Shown in pieces: positions 50,773 through 60,776 of a stretch of DNA of 64,000 nt. The position numbers and the translations under genes were made by a program. Source of the stretch: Siphlonurus alternatus (Eukaryota > Arthropoda > Insecta > Ephemeroptera > Siphlonuridae); assembly GCA_949825025.1 (NCBI GenBank), contig OX463778.1, forward strand, positions 24,919,551 to 24,983,550, read 5' to 3'. Every line of letters begins with the position of its first letter. The stretch's first letter is position 1. Under the pieces are notes generated by a model. The model did no database searches. It was given only the letters and a program-made list of their open reading frames with translations, and was not told where the DNA came from.

Positions 50773-51166
50773 TTAAGGTAGAGATAACGTTGAACAGCTG
50801 TTCGACGTAATCCCCTTTGATTAACATGTAAACCTTAGCAAATTGACAACAATTCTGAAATTTTTTGAGGGGCAGATATTAGTGCCTAAAAGCCATAGAA
50901 AAAGTTTCAAAAACATTTAACGAGCCGATTTTTTTAAATTAATTTTTTAGTTTGGCTCTCCATGGGAAAGCCCTATGCTGAAAATTAAAAAAAAAATAAT
51001 TAAAAAAAATCGGCTCGTTAAATTGTTTTGAAATTTTTTCTATGGCTTTTAGGCACCAATATCTGCCTCTCAAAAAAATTTCAGAATTTTTGTCAATTTG
51101 CTAAGGTTTACATGTTAATCAAAGGGCATTACGTCGATCAGCTGTTCAGCGTTATCTTTACCTTAA
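50773..51166. mobile_element. Palindromic TTAA element, copy 2 (394 bp)
   Basis: Starts TTAAGGTAGAGATAACG and ends with the near-exact inverse, CGTTATCTTTACCTTAA. The arms run about 170 bp each and are almost identical (for example AAAAAAATCGGCTCG against CGAGCCGATTTTTTT). It shares CATGTAAACCTTAGCA ends and a central CATGGGAAAGCCCT with copy 1 at 46599. No open frame. It would form a very stable RNA hairpin in the transcript. Confidence 0.8.
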
Positions 51167-51587
51167 GCGTTAGCAAAATTTAAACCTTATGATTCATTAC
51201 TTGTTACGATAGTAAGTTTTGACTGAACTTGCTGTCAATAACTAGCGATTTGTATCGTGACTCATAAATAATTTGTGACTCAATATTTTTAGAGAAGGCA
51301 AAAAGCTTTAAAGTAAAGAACATGGTAGTAGCTTAGTTTCTTTTGATTCTTATAAATTGCCTTTGTCTCCCAAGTATCAACGTGCTTGTGTTTCATTTAG
51401 AACAATTATCTTCAGAAAGGCAAATCTCTGGCTTGTTTTAAAAAAAAAAAAGATGTTTCATATTTTCAAATACATTTTTGTCAAAAAATTTTTTGATAAT
51501 TTTTATTTTTTTGGCTCAATAATTAATGAATATATTTTACTACTGCGAGGAACAAAGATCAAATTTTAGACCTTATTTCTGTTTCAG

Positions 51588-51608
51588 GCTGGGCATGCCA
51601 CCGACGAG
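51588..51608 (+). CDS. Rbfox1: Rbfox microexon (21 nt), AGHATDE
   Basis: Seven codons (A-G-H-A-T-D-E, residues 315-321) between a good acceptor (CTGTTTCAG) and the donor GTAATT; phase 0 on both sides, so it could be a cassette. The exon itself contains GCATG (51593-51597). Identification rests on splice sites and frame; this acidic heptapeptide has no vertebrate match I know. Confidence 0.65.
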
Positions 51609-53235
51609 GTAATTAAAAACTTTCAAATCTTGTACTTTAAGTCTTTTATCAACACTAAATGTAAACACAGTTCTATCAATGGCTTTTGTGTAAGAGATAA
51701 GAGATGGATTTTAACTGGCTCCTAAAAGTCTACCAAAATCTTTTAATAATTTTTTTGTTTTGTTTTTGCTTTCCCCACATTTCACATATATCCTTTTCAA
51801 TGGAGAATATATCAATTGGATGTTCATAGAGGCTATGTCTCTTTAAAACCTGGTAAATTTTTGTTGAAAGTGTCTGTGATAAATCTTAAAATGTCATGGA
51901 ACTTTTGAAAGATTTTGGGAAGCATGGACGCTGCAGTGAGTAAGTGGTCATATTTTGCCGCTTGACTTCATCTGACTGCATAACTGTGTGCAATAGCAAA
52001 TATTGCTGTAGCAACCTGTATTGAAATTAAGAAAAATGAAATCCATATTTTTTCTCAATTATTTCTCTGTTTATTATTTGGCTGTTATATATTCTTTCCT
52101 TAGAAAATTTTGAAATTTTATGCTACTTTTTTAATATGATTATATCACAGTCAAATGTTTAAATTATTATTATTATTATCATTTAAAAATATATAATGCA
52201 ATATAAGAACAAAATAAAAAGTAAATTTTAATGCTTAATGGTGAAAGCAAATTTAAATGTGGTAAAACTAAACAAATGTTTGTTTAAAATATTTTTTTGT
52301 TGAATAGTAATTTAAAGAAAAATGGATTCAATAGCCTGTTGTAACTTTGAATATCTGAGATTTTATCTTTCTTTCACCTTTGACACTTGGGTAGTCCGTT
52401 CCAAAACCAACTATAATAAATCAAGGCTGCTTGTTTGTTGATTGCCTCATGATACAGTCAAAATAAATTGAGAACAGTATACACATGAGACTGCCACTTG
52501 TTAATAAGAACTATTTTTCTTTCTCTTGATCATTAAAAGTAACCTTTAATAATTGTCTCTTTTTGCATCTGGTGATATCATAGTCTGACAAATATCAGGT
52601 TCTTTCTTGTCATCTTGTTAATATGATACTGTACATAGTTAACATGGAGCTTGCAGAGCTACAACAACTGTGGCAAATAATTTCAAGATGGCAGGTCCGA
52701 GTGTCATGCTTAACAGACTGTATCTTGCCAGAAGAAGAATTTTCATGAAATTAGTTATTTGGAACTTTATTATTATTATTACTGTATTATTATTATGGTA
52801 TTGTTTGTAAAAAAAAAATGTTTTTAGTTACTAGATATTAAAAATGTATTATGCTTTTCTACAATGGTGCAACACCTAGGCTAGAATGTGTAATTTTGTG
52901 TGTGTAATGGTGCAACATTTTGACCATACAGTTCCCCTTTTTTTCCCCCCTTTTTTTTTGCGGTGTATCTCGTAACATTCCGTGGCTGAAAACGCTTTTA
53001 TCTTCTTCCTCAGTGCATTTTATGGTTTTTGCTACTACAATGTCAATTACAGGGTAAATCAAAACTCAAGTCCTGAGAAAAAAAAAATGATAATGTGGTG
53101 CGTCCTTTATTAAAAAATCAGAGATATTAAGCAATATTCCGTCAGATTATACTTTCAGAATTCCCGTCTTTGGGGACAACAGTAAATATTTTATCATTAC
53201 TTTGGATTTGAGTTACTGGGCTCACAACAATATCA

Positions 53236-53361
53236 TGCATGTTAAAAAGTATATATATACATATATACATCTCTTTAAAATTTGTTGCATGATATTAGAA
53301 TATAGATTTTTTGAAGTGATCAAACTTAATTTTTTAAATGTTTATTGAATTTAAATGCATG
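53236..53361 (+). promoter_or_regulatory. Cluster of three UGCAUG motifs
   Basis: TGCATG at 53236-53241, 53286-53291 and 53356-53361, all within 126 nt deep in the intron, 160-285 nt upstream of the candidate exon at 53521. Confidence 0.45.
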
Positions 53362-53520
53362 TTTCTTATATTAGGATATGTTGTAAATTGTAGATTATAA
53401 AAATATGTGTTTCTAACTCTACTTTGAGTTAATTACTAACCTAGTTTTAGCAACTATGACATGCTATTTTATATTAACTAATCCTTTAATTTTAGTTTAC
53501 TTATTCTTCTCGAATTATAG

Positions 53521-53574
53521 TTTGCATTATTTTTACTAAAGAAACTTTTATCTTACATGAATGACAAGGGAAAG
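53521..53574 (+). other. Rbfox1: Candidate 54-nt cassette exon
   Basis: Acceptor-like TTATTCTTCTCGAATTATAG, then 54 nt with no stop in the frame of the gene, then AAAG|GTAGGA as donor. Phase 0/0 fits the exons on both sides (51588 and 58244). It would add 18 residues, a hydrophobic FALFLLKKLL followed by SYMNDKGK. An open stretch this short can arise by chance in AT-rich DNA, and the composition is intron-like, so I do not include it in the main coding sequence. Confidence 0.22.
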
Positions 53575-53955
53575 GTAGGAATTCTTCCATGCTAGAACAA
53601 TGAAAGATAGCTTCAACTTTTGCACAATATTATAATAATGTACAGTCTATTTATATGAAAGTGGAACATTTCGCTTTGCATATAAGCTTGAATGACCACT
53701 ATATGAAGATCGAGGCCCCTCCTTGTATTGCAAGATGCAACAACACTGCGTACGAGGAGTGGTAGCGAGCATACCAGGCCTACAGGAGTTTGAGGAGAAC
53801 ACGTCCTTCACCTGTGCTCTGCTGTAGCTATCATAACTAAAATAACTACATCATACACAGTGTTGTCGCTTCTTGCATTACATGGAGGGGCCTCCATCGT
53901 ATAAAGGTCACTCAAGTTCACATGCAAAATACAATTTGTGAAGTGTTACATTTTC

Positions 53956-53990
53956 ATATACTTTATACTTAAGAAGGAGCATTCACAAAG
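53956..53990 (+). repeat. Direct repeat flanking the nested element, left copy
   Basis: 35 bp, ATATACTTTATACTTAAG and onward to ATTCACAAAG, repeated at 57551-57585 with a single difference. It ends 6 bp before the left 97-bp inverted repeat. The right copy overlaps the last 4 bp of the right inverted repeat and runs into the MITE at 57568. Confidence 0.85.
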
Positions 53991-54679
53991 ATTTTCATAT
54001 CGTCGTTGTAGCGCTCTTTTGACCAATCTAGCTTTATAAGTTTTGACTTTTTGACCAATCTAAAATTATAAGTTTTGACCTTCTGACCAATCTTTAAAAA
54101 TTTTGCCAGGGACAAATGTCCAAAATCTCAAAAGTTACAACTTTCGTTTTATTGCGCCATTCGAAAGAGCGTAAAATTTGCCACAAGATGGCACCACTCG
54201 TACAGTTTTAATATTTTTCATTTACGGTGTCGGAAAAAAATAAGAAGTGGGTGTGATCAGCTGTTTTCTCAAACATGTGGGAAATCAAGAATAATTCTGC
54301 TATTACTTTGTAACAAGTTTAAAGATATTGTGGCTGCATAATATCAGGTAAGTGATAATAATTAACTGAAGAACATAATTTATGTATCACCTACGTGTTT
54401 AATTACTTATGTTTTAAGGTAATTAAATGTAAATTCTTCTTTCAGTGATGGATAGTGCTGAACAAGTTGTGCAGACCTTGGAGCACAGCATTGATCAGGA
54501 AATCGGAGCTGTGATACCTCCATACCAACCACAAGTCATCAACATTGAACTGCCTCTTGCTAACCTTTTACCTGTAAATCCAGTTTCCACTCAATCCCAT
54601 CTTACCAATAGAAAGTCTCGTTTTCGGAAGGTGTCAGTTGACAAATATAATAATATGCGGCTCAAAGAAAAGGCAGAAG

Positions 54680-56266
54680 CAGTGGCGTAGGCAGGATTTG
54701 TCCAAGGGGGGGGTTCTTGAAAATAAATAAGATGAAAAATAGCCCACTGGGGGGTTTGGGGGGCGTAGCCCCCCAATAGCCCGCCGCAGGCGCGATTTTT
54801 TTTAAGGACACGCCCCTTTTTTAGGGTAAAATTATAAAAAAATACTATTATAGAGAATGCATGGCCTGATGCAATATTTTTAAAGTTTTATTTTTTTTTT
54901 CACCTCTTTTTTTTAATTTCGTTTCAATATTATACGTGCACTAACGTGCTTTAATTGAGTATATTTAAATCAAATAATTCATCTAATACAACTTTTATAT
55001 CGTTTTTATTAGTTTCATGGTGCGCGATTTTTTTGAAAAAGAGACATGGACTATACATTTTTTCGATGAAAAGTTGCAGCAAATTTTTTATATTTGTAAA
55101 TCGGAAATTATGTAGTTACAATATTTTTGTCACTACTTTTTCTTATAAAAAAATAGAGCACATTTTAAGACGATGTACTGATGTACGAGCAAGAAAAAAT
55201 ATTTTTATTTAATTTTCAAAACAGGAATATCAATTCATTACATTAAGTATACTGTAAAATTAATACATTTAAAAAATCGGATTTTTTTTAACTTCAATAA
55301 TAAATTCAAAGATATACGTACAGTATTATACATGAGACAATGAGACTAGCAATTGTAAGATGTAATATACCTATATAATAAATTAAAAATAATAAAATAC
55401 TATGTCATAATTTTTATTTTTATGCTGAACATTATGCGGGGAATGCTTTCAACATTTTTTACACTTTAAATTGTTGTCTTTACGTGTACAAAAACATAAA
55501 TAACTTAATGAGGAATAGTACATATTATATTTAGGTTGCTGCATGCCATTTTTTTAGTAGTTCAATTGAAAGAGGAGGTTGAGAAATGCACCTATGAATT
55601 TTATGTGATTTTTTTTAGTACTGCATCATACCTAAAATAGAGATGATAAGAGGTCACGTGACCTGGAGGCTTTGTCCGCAACGCCTATGACGTCATTACA
55701 TTCTTTGGTTCAACTATATAATGCTTGTAAACAACCGCGTTGCTATGGAAACAAATAATAATTTTTAATAAACAAGCAACAATGCAATAATTGTTTACAT
55801 GTGTTATATAGATAAACCAAAGAATGTAATGACGTCATAGGCGTTTCGGAAGGCGCCTCCAGGTCACGTGACCTCTTATCATCTCCATTTTAGGTATGAT
55901 GCAGTACTAAAAAAAATCGCATAAAATTCATAGGTGCATTTCTCAACCTCCTCTTTCGATTGAGCTACTAAAAAAATGGCATGCAGCAACCTAATTATAA
56001 TAATATAGAATTATACCATGATTATATAATCATAATTCTGCAGACCGATTTTAAATAATATAAATATGTATTAACGATGTGTTTCGGGGATATAAATTTT
56101 TATTTTTATTATTTTTTTTAAGAAAATTTTTCATAAAATTTTAGCTAAATCGTATCTGTCGAGTCCCATTTTTTGTTATTTTTCCCTTAAAATTTACTAA
56201 GGTTCAGCTCTCAAGGGGGGGGGGGGGTTATAACACCCAAAACCCCCCCCCTTGTCTACGCCCCTG
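54680..56266. mobile_element. hAT-like non-autonomous element, 1,587 bp
   Basis: Flanked by an exact 8-bp target duplication, GGCAGAAG (54672-54679 and 56267-56274). The ends are CAGTGGCGTAGGCAGG on the left and CCTTGTCTACGCCCCTG on the right, inverted and close to the CAG-GGCG ends typical of hAT elements. Both ends are followed inward by G/C-rich runs. No transposase frame remains; the interior is AT-rich and includes the 464-bp palindrome at 55531-55994. Confidence 0.8.
55531..55994. repeat. 464-bp palindrome inside the hAT-like element
   Basis: The ends TTAGGTTGCTGCATGCCA and TGGCATGCAGCAACCTAA face each other, and arms of about 190 bp match with few changes. Each arm contains AGGTCACGTGACCT and TGACGTCA. 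The loop, about 55720-55815, contains GTTGCTATGGAAAC, which resembles an RFX X-box. It is either the core of the hAT-like element or a third, separately inserted foldback. Confidence 0.8.
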
Positions 56267-57567
56267 GGCAGAAGCATACCTTGGGAGACAAAAGACACAC
56301 CAAATGGTGTTATTAGAGTAATGAAGCCAGCTGCAGTCATAGGTAAAAGATGTACAAATTGCACAAGCAAGCTTTTATTCTGTAATTCTGTTACTGACGA
56401 GGACCGTCTAAAAATTCATAAATATTACAACTCCCTTGCTAATAACCAGAACAACTGTATAAGAAGCGAATTCCGATTACGGCTTCCAAGTACAAACACT
56501 TGAAAGAGATATCGGAGAGTGTCATCCCGAAGAAGTACTGGAGTTTCTACCGTAAACTGCCCCACCTCAAATAGTTTGACGTCCATCGAATAAACTTAAA
56601 TTATCATTTTTCAATGGTAGCCTTCTATCTAACATAAACTATGTAACCATCATAACTAGCAATAGAGGCTGCTGTTGTTAAAATGACACTTTGAGTTTAT
56701 TCTGCAGCTTGTCTACCAATTTAGCAAGGCCACTCATGTCAACATATTTTCCTAATATTATTCCTAGCAATATATTGTTTTGTATTATGTATTATACTAT
56801 AAAATGTAACTATAAAATATAATTATAATTATTAAGATGGTTTTTTGTATCATAAAAATATTGTACTGTAGGCATAAAATTCTATGAACTATCATAAATT
56901 TTATGAACCACCAGCTTTATATTGTTTATTTAAAATAATATATAAACTATATTTGACTGAATAGAGAAAGCTAAATAAAGATTATTCCAGTTAATTTCAT
57001 ATCAAAATAAATATATAATGCTGGTATTGTATTGTAAAATAAAAAAAAAAAACTTACGGTAATTGTGTTTTAGATTTCATTACATTTCAGCATGCACCAA
57101 ATTATAATTTAGTGTTATGCACTGCTAAAACAATGATATCCTTTTGTAAAAATTTTTATTTTTTTTTTTGCAGTAAAAAAAGTAATATAAATAATAAATA
57201 ATATAATATTATCTTGAATTCCCAAAACTTCTATCAGTACCGGTACTATCCCAATAATTTCATTTATTTGTTTATTTATTTTTTTACATAATGGCCAACA
57301 TTCTTTTATGCGTACTTTTTTTGCACATAAATTATACAGATGCAGTTGGCAGGATTTTGTGTTCTAATTAATATATCTGGAGATAATCAGTTTTTTGCTT
57401 CTCCTGAACAATTAAGAAAATAATTGATTGGACAAAAGGTCATAACTTATAAAAAAGAGATTGGTCAGAAGGTCAAAACTTATAATTTTAGATTGGTCAA
57501 AAAGTCAAAACTTATAAAGCTAGATTGGTCAAAAGAGCGCTACAACGACGATATACTTTATACTTAA

Positions 57568-57714
57568 AAAGGAGCATTCACAAAGCCCTAATAAGGCCAC
57601 ATTTAGGGCTCGATAATTTAAAGCCCGATTTTAGCCATGCTTTTTAGACCCAAAATTTCTGGTCTTAAATTATTGAGTCCTAAATGTGGCCTTAAGACTT
57701 TGTGAATGCCCCTT
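57568..57714. mobile_element. Foldback MITE, about 147 bp
   Basis: Left arm AAGGAGCATTCACAAAG, then TAAGGCCACATTTAGG; right arm CCTAAATGTGGCCTTA, then CTTTGTGAATGCCCCTT. It directly abuts the right TIR of the element at 53997-57554, and its first 18 bp are part of the 35-bp direct repeat also found at 53956-53990. Confidence 0.7.
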
Positions 57715-58243
57715 AACATGACTTGCAGTATTCTTGTAGTCTCAAGTTGAAGTTGGCTGTCTGTCACTTTCTGCTTTGGTCTGTACCTAATGTGGGAGAT
57801 TTTCTTCTCTGTTCTCTATTGTATGACTTAATTTAGTATGTTTTGACTAGCTTATATGCGTACCAATTGTTGATAGATTTTTGTCTGTTTTCTTTATTTT
57901 TGAAAGTCTTGAATCTTCTTAAGATTTTTCAAGTTGTTGTTTTTTTGTTATAGATTGTACATGGTTTCTGCTTAATTTTGTTTTTGTATAAAATATTTCT
58001 ATTTGTTCCCAATTATTTTTGTTTCGTTCTGTTTGTAAAATTAAACTTTTTATAATTTATTTGTTAATAATATTATAATTAGGTATGGGCGATGGTGGTA
58101 CGCTAGCGTGTGAACAATTAAAAAAAACACAATTTTTTTTGTTGACGCCGTTGTTTTTTTTCTCTGATTTTGTGTATGTTGCTCGCTGCCTGCCTACTGC
58201 GTGCTGCCTGTGTGTTGTGTCCACTTCGACTCCGTGCCATCAG

Positions 58244-58521
58244 GCGGCCGTGGCAGCAGCTGCCGCAGCAAACAACCCCGTCCATGGCATGGCTGCCGCA
58301 GCGCATGCCCAGGCCCAAGCCCAGGCCGCCGCTGCAGCAGCTGCTGGGGTGCCTCCCCATGCTGCTGCTTCCCACCTCTCGCTTCTAAAGGCCCCCGCTC
58401 TCTCCACTGCCCAACAGGCAAGCTACGCAGCAGCAGCGAGCTACACGGCTGCCGCAGCTAGAGCATATGGAGCTGCTGCAGCCGCAGCTCAGCCCGTGGC
58501 GGGCTACGCAGCAGTCGCCGG
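58244..58521 (+). CDS. Rbfox1: Rbfox C-terminal Ala-rich exon (278 nt)
   Basis: Codes residues 322-413 and two bases of 414. It is strongly Ala-rich with interspersed Gln, His and Tyr (HAQAQAQ, SYAAAASYTAAAARAYGAA) and ends QPVAGYAAVAG. It corresponds to the Ala/Tyr-rich C-terminal domain that vertebrate RBFOX uses for protein contacts and higher-order assembly. Acceptor GCCATCAG (a weak pyrimidine tract), donor GTGAGT at 58522. Ala codons are GCA/GCC/GCT/GCG mixed, so the run was not formed by simple triplet expansion. Confidence 0.95.
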
Positions 58522-59697
58522 GTGAGTGGGCGACCAACGTTAGCCTCTCCTGTGTGGTGGACCCCCCAACAATTATTTATTATTTATTTTTTTCAGCTAG
58601 AAGCAATTTATTTATTTTTTTGTTTGTGTGTTAACTATGATGCCTGGTCAGAGTTGTCATAGAACATACTAAAGCTGTTGACATGGTTTTAGACAAGAGT
58701 ACAGAAGCTGGAACGTCCCCTCTATAAGGGCATATTCACATGTTATTTAAATAGCTTATGCGAATACACCCTCATTAGTGTGAATTTAAGTTTTCTTGTC
58801 TCGAAATTTGTCATTAGAAACAGACTAAGGTATAGTCTCTGATAACTGTTGCCAGTAGTTTTCATTAATTGTAAAAAGCCATCATATATATATATATTTT
58901 TTAACTTATTAATAAAGAATGGAATTCATAAGAAAAATAACCAGCATTCTTACTAATGGTGGTTAGTAAGGAAGCTTGTTATCTTGTTTCGTGAATTCCA
59001 TTCAGTCTATCTTAATTAATACTCATTATTGTTAAATAAAAATAAAATATTTTTAGGTTTTGTACAGCACTTTTTATTTAGGATAAATAATAGTTGTGAA
59101 CATTATTTTATTTTCTTATTTTTCTTTCTATGTTGCATAGTGCAAGTGCATGAGGGTCTGTAGATGCTTTTTAGTTAATTTTTATATTCTCATAATTTTT
59201 TTATTTTTATTTTTTTCTTTCTATGGTTTTGTTATTGTCTTTAGAGAGAGAGGAAAGTGCTGTTTTGATTAGTTTCTGACCATGTCAGGGCATTATCAAT
59301 CTCGCCTTCCAAGGATCCACAGATGCACCAGTAGGCGTTAAACTATCCATAATTAGTATGTCAAGTACTAGTATCAAGTACTTTCAACGTCTAATTTCCT
59401 GATTTTTTTATTTTATTTTTTAGTATTTTTATAAAGTATTTTTACCAGTTCAATTTTTTTCTCCGTTTTTTTTTTTTTTTTTTTTTTCAACTACGGTTTA
59501 ACATTTTTTTAAACTATTCGTCACACTGTTTGCTCATTATCTAGCTTTTTATTGAAAAATAATAACATTTTAAGAAATGTTTTAAGTTTGAACGAATTAG
59601 CAGACAGAGTGACAGATTGTTGGTGGCGATAAAGCTTGACTGACTCATGTGTGGTGTTGGCTAATAGCAACCCTCTATGCCTGTCGCCGGCCAGCAG
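58522..59697 (+). other. Rbfox1: Intron (1,176 nt)
   Basis: AT-rich. Holds an 87-bp foldback at 58917-59003 and a smaller imperfect inverted repeat at about 58727-58772 (AGGGCATATTCACAT against ATGCGAATACACCCT). A T22 run lies near 59467. CTAAT at 59661 is a good branch-point candidate for the next exon. Confidence 0.8.
58917..59003. mobile_element. Small foldback element, 87 bp
   Basis: Arms GAATGGAATTCA and TGAATTCCATTC, with CTTACTA and TAGTAAG inside and a loop of about 8 nt. The arms are near 39 bp and imperfect. A MITE or MITE remnant. Confidence 0.55.
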
Positions 59698-59761
59698 CTA
59701 TGGTCGTGAATACGCAGACCCCTACCTGGGCCACAGCATAGGACCTGTCGCAGGATACGGG
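59698..59761 (+). CDS. Rbfox1: Rbfox C-terminal exon, YGREYADPYLGH (64 nt)
   Basis: Completes codon 414 and codes 415-435: YGREYADPYLGHSIGPVAGY, then G. It matches the SYGRVYAADPYHH segment of vertebrate RBFOX. The donor is GTAAGT (59762). The acceptor is again a tandem CAGCAG, so a one-residue longer form (extra Ser) is possible; an earlier TAG at 59667 would add ten residues in frame but lies only a few bases from the likely branch point. The end is in phase 0. Confidence 0.93.
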
Positions 59762-60731
59762 GTAAGTTTCGCTCGCTGCCCCTTAAAAATTTAATATGTA
59801 TTCCCAGTATCAAAAACAAATTTAAAAATTAATGGCAGCAATATAATTGCAATTTAAGGGTAAGGTAACGCCACCAATGTTAAAAAAATCCCTCACACAA
59901 AAATTCTGAAAAAAATTTAAAATGTTCTCCTCTACACCCCCTATCAGTAGCTAAAATATCAGGTATACAAATACGATCTAGTTTTTGAGTTATGAATTTT
60001 TAAAGTTGACTAATTTAACATGGAAGTTTCATTTCTCCATGTTAAAGTAGTCAACTTTAAAAATTTATAACTCAAAAACTAGATCGTATTTGTATACCTG
60101 ATATTTTAGCTACTGATAGGGGGTGTAGAGGAGAACATTTTGAATTTTTTTCAGAATTTTTGTGTGAGGGATTTTTTTTAACATTGGTGGCGTTACCTTA
60201 CCCTTAAGCAGATTCAGATAAAAATGGCAATCAAAAAAAGGTTTTTCTTACTCCCCTTCCCCTCTTTCTCCCCCTTCATACATTATGATTATGTAACTAT
60301 TTCTGTATAGAGGTTATGTGGAAGAATGGTCATTTGACCAAACATCGCCTAAATAAAGATATTCTGTTCTATTATATCCTTTTACTTTCTATAGTGGGAA
60401 GAATTTGACCTTATCTCCTACCTTCAAAACTGTTTGTTTTCATTTGGTAACAAAATTAATACTGCTAGTTTAACAACCATTTCCAATTCAGTTTAGAACA
60501 ATAATTAGGAGTACAAAAAATGTATTGTGTGTATTTTAGTATCCAAATTAGAGGTCGGCAAAGGCCGTCGAACCGTGCCTAGCTATTTCTTGAATTTTCA
60601 ATGGTGATGTTTTTTTTTATATTAAGAGTACAAAATAATCACACATACATTCTTTTCCTTCTAACAGGGAGAGTTCATAAAGTTTTCCTTTGAGGTGACC
60701 TGATGTTAATTTGAAGTTTGATTGTTCACAG
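59762..60731 (+). other. Rbfox1: Last intron (970 nt) with a TTAA foldback
   Basis: More than a third is the palindromic element 59854-60207, beginning 92 nt after the donor. The remainder is AT-rich without other features. Confidence 0.85.
59854..60207. mobile_element. Palindromic TTAA element, third copy (354 bp)
   Basis: TTAAGGGTAAGGTAACG at the left and CGTTACCTTACCCTTAA at the right. The arms of about 165 bp are nearly identical, with a short loop around GGAAGTTTCATTTCTCC at about 60030. The TTAAGG-TAA-G-TAACG ends resemble those of the elements at 46599 and 50773, but the interior differs, so it is a related family or subfamily. No coding capacity. Confidence 0.8.
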
Positions 60732-60776
60732 GCGGCTGTCTACAGAAGCGGCTACAATCGGTTTGCTCCATACTGA
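60732..60776 (+). CDS. Rbfox1: Rbfox terminal coding exon with stop (45 nt)
   Basis: Fourteen codons, AAVYRSGYNRFAPY, then TGA (60774-60776). This is nearly the same as ASIYRGGYNRFAPY, the end of vertebrate RBFOX; the terminal R-x2-PY is a PY-type nuclear localisation signal read by transportin. Acceptor TTGTTCACAG. With this exon the in-window protein is 449 aa, a usual length for nuclear RBFOX isoforms. Confidence 0.97.
   Translation, partial: AAVYRSGYNRFAPY

Larger units (their letters stand above)
48340..51587 (+). other. Rbfox1: Intron (3,248 nt) with two foldback elements
   Basis: Contains a TGCATG 20 nt after the donor, simple repeats (TTA and CTG tracts near 49090 and 49335) and foldbacks at 50536-50716 and 50773-51166. 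No further exon recognised. Confidence 0.8.
54448..56574 (+). pseudogene. Broken transposon protein gene, split by hAT-like insert
   Basis: Part one starts at the ATG at 54448 (MDSAEQVVQTLEHS) and runs to 54679, ending RLKEKAEA. It is interrupted by the insert 54680-56266. Part two continues after 56267; a frame change is needed before GVIRVMKPAAVIGKRC. It has a small Cys cluster (CTNC, then C) and KIHKYYNSLANNQ, and stops at 56503. A third frame then gives ESVIPKKYWSFYRKLPHLK and TAG. The Cys cluster and the Tyr-rich end recall transposon-linked proteins common in insects, often annotated only as uncharacterised. At least two frame changes plus the insert make it non-functional, and the middle of such a protein seems missing. 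Confidence 0.55.
53997..57554. mobile_element. DNA transposon with perfect 97-bp TIRs, about 3.6 kb including a nested insertion
   Basis: The terminal inverted repeats 53997-54093 and 57458-57554 are identical over all 97 bp (ends ATATCGTCGTTGTAGCGC). Each TIR contains three GACCAATCT units separated by near-identical spacers with TTATAAGTTTTGAC. Without the hAT-like insert the element is about 2 kb. It retains remnants of one open reading frame (54448-56574). The perfect TIRs suggest recent movement, but the protein is broken. Superfamily not determined. Confidence 0.8.
51609..58243 (+). other. Rbfox1: Intron (6,635 nt) filled with nested transposons
   Basis: More than half of this intron is the nested insertion 53997-57554 plus the adjoining foldback 57568-57714. 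The part before it holds a candidate 54-nt exon (53521-53574) and three TGCATG motifs. The open frame leading into the exon at 58244 is intronic read-through. Confidence 0.8.

Noticed and set aside
58085..58243. 5' part of the open frame leading into the Ala-rich exon
   Set aside because: The sequence before 58244 is T-rich intron ending in an AG; the frame is open there by chance.
59668..59697. Ten extra residues from an upstream TAG acceptor of the exon at 59698
   Set aside because: The frame is open, but that AG lies only a few bases after the probable branch point (CTAAT at 59661), too close for normal use; the later CAGCAG has the pyrimidine tract.
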